Source: Streptomyces ochraceiscleroticus | GTDB taxonomy: Bacteria > Actinomycetota > Actinomycetes > Streptomycetales > Streptomycetaceae | Direction: 5' to 3' | DNA length: 64,000 bases | Assembly: GCF_000720485.1 (NCBI RefSeq) | Contig: NZ_JOAX01000038.1 | Coordinates: forward strand, 1 to 64,000 | Notes under the pieces: model-generated | Told to the model about the DNA's origin: nothing | The model's database searches: none | The model's input: the letters and a program-made list of their open reading frames with translations, nothing else | Shown here: piece by piece, positions 63,469-64,000 of the stretch | How the letters are laid out: every line of letters begins with the position of its first letter | Position numbering within the stretch: position 1 is the first letter of the stretch | Made by a program: the position numbers and the translations under genes

Positions 63469-63945
63469 ATGGTCGTGTTCTGGTTCTTGCTCATCGCGTT
63501 GGTCGCGGTGGTCGCCGTGGTCACGCTCGCCGTGATCGGTGGCGGTGACGGCGGCGCGCTGCGGGAGGCCGAGCCCGAGCGGCTGCACGATCCGCTGCCC
63601 GCCGACCGCCCCTGCACCCGGGCGGATGTGGAGGAGGTACGGCTGCCGCCCGCCCTGCGCGGCTATCGGATGACGGACGTGGACGACGTACTGGACCGCC
63701 TCGGCGCCGAGCTGGCCGAGCGGGACGCCCGGATCGCCGAGCTGGAGGCGGCCCTGGCGGGGGCGCACGCGGCGGCGATGGGCGAGCGGGGCCCGGTGGC
63801 GGACGCGCGCCCGACGGCGCCGGGGGAGGGCGCCGGCCTGCGCAAGCCCACCGGGATACAGGAGCGGGACGGCATAGGAGAGCCGGGCGGCACAGAGGCG
63901 CCGGCCGGCCCGCGCGAGACCCCCGAGGGGGGTGCGAGCGCATGA
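63469..63945 (+). CDS. DivIVA-domain membrane protein
   Basis: The 158-residue protein has one N-terminal transmembrane helix (about 3-23, VFWFLLIALVAVVAVVTLAV), then the DivIVA-like segment RGYRMTDVDDVLDRLGAEL and a coiled coil (about 65-105), and a disordered Gly/Glu-rich tail. DivIVA-type segments bind membranes or mediate polar localisation; here it is anchored. ATG 63469 is chosen with GGAGAG 9 bases upstream; ATGs at 63433 and 63445 are also in frame. Its stop overlaps the next start (ATGA). Rv1209 holds the same place in M. tuberculosis. Confidence 0.8.
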   Translation: MVVFWFLLIALVAVVAVVTLAVIGGGDGGALREAEPERLHDPLPADRPCTRADVEEVRLPPALRGYRMTDVDDVLDRLGAELAERDARIAELEAALAGAHAAAMGERGPVADARPTAPGEGAGLRKPTGIQERDGIGEPGGTEAPAGPRETPEGGASA

Positions 63946-64000
63946 GCGGCGTCCTGACCGAGCCGGACGGCGTGCCGCGCTGCCCCTGGGGCATGGCGGC
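63942..64000 (+). CDS. tag: DNA-3-methyladenine glycosylase I, N-terminus only (runs off the right edge)
   Basis: The first 19 codons read MSGVLTEPDGVPRCPWGMA and match the start of Tag glycosylases, whose zinc-binding cysteine and tryptophan lie in RCPW. The ATG overlaps the stop of the DivIVA-domain gene (ATGA). In M. tuberculosis tagA (Rv1210) follows Rv1209 in the same order. Only a few family positions are visible, so the call rests on motif plus synteny. Confidence 0.65.
   Translation, partial: MSGVLTEPDGVPRCPWGMA

Overview
This window is a chromosome segment from a Streptomyces-type actinomycete. The DNA is very GC-rich, with strong third-position GC bias, many GTG/TTG starts, ATGA and GTGA stop/start overlaps and several apparently leaderless genes. 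The gene set is typically streptomycete: mycothiol enzyme MshB, SpoIIE-like phosphatases with RsbW-type kinase domains, multiple BldK-like peptide ABC transporters and small actinobacterial membrane proteins. I see no tRNA, rRNA, CRISPR array, insertion sequence or prophage.

Left part (1-13.5 kb): the edge of a WXG100-like gene, a MOSC protein, then an SDR and an AraC-type regulator divergent from a Baeyer-Villiger monooxygenase followed by two alpha/beta hydrolases. This resembles the mycobacterial virS-mymA-lipR locus. Next come a Tat-exported amidohydrolase, a PIG-L deacetylase, a GntR regulator with a palindrome upstream, an amino-acid permease, a SPOR-like small protein and a NUDIX hydrolase.

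Middle part (13-26 kb): an RsbW-like kinase next to a PAS-PAS-GAF-PP2C-kinase protein whose C-terminal domain is its paralogue. Then come a three-gene succinate dehydrogenase operon of the Sdh1 type on the minus strand, an LpqW-like lipoprotein carrying a large low-complexity insertion, and typA/bipA.

Transporter block (26-47 kb): three complete five-gene oligopeptide ABC cassettes. Cassettes 1 and 2 (plus strand) are tandem duplicates in the order SBP-permease-permease-ATPase-ATPase. Cassette 3 (minus strand) is more distant, in the order permease-SBP-permease-ATPase-ATPase. In cassette 1 the two ATPase genes have become one reading frame. Between cassettes 1 and 2 sits a 3.2-kb islet with an 856-residue Rossmann-motif protein of unknown function, divergent from a 184-residue Cys-rich protein. 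Upstream of cassette 3, in divergent orientation, is a tiny transcription unit encoding a possible 22-residue peptide ending CGCR and closed by a strong terminator.

Right part (47-64 kb): an S9 peptidase, a small membrane protein, mshB, a DUF6113-like membrane protein, a peptidoglycan-binding-like membrane protein, a second SpoIIE phosphatase, a SirB1-like protein, a GNAT, fdxA, dapC, a secreted protein, a lytic-transglycosylase-like protein, dapE, a LOG-family protein, folP2-like, a DivIVA-domain protein and the start of tag. The set typA, lpqW, mshB, fdxC, dapC, dapE, LOG, folP2, tag is also conserved around Rv1165-Rv1210 of Mycobacterium tuberculosis (from memory), so this is core actinobacterial chromosome in which the transporter block and islet are the variable part.
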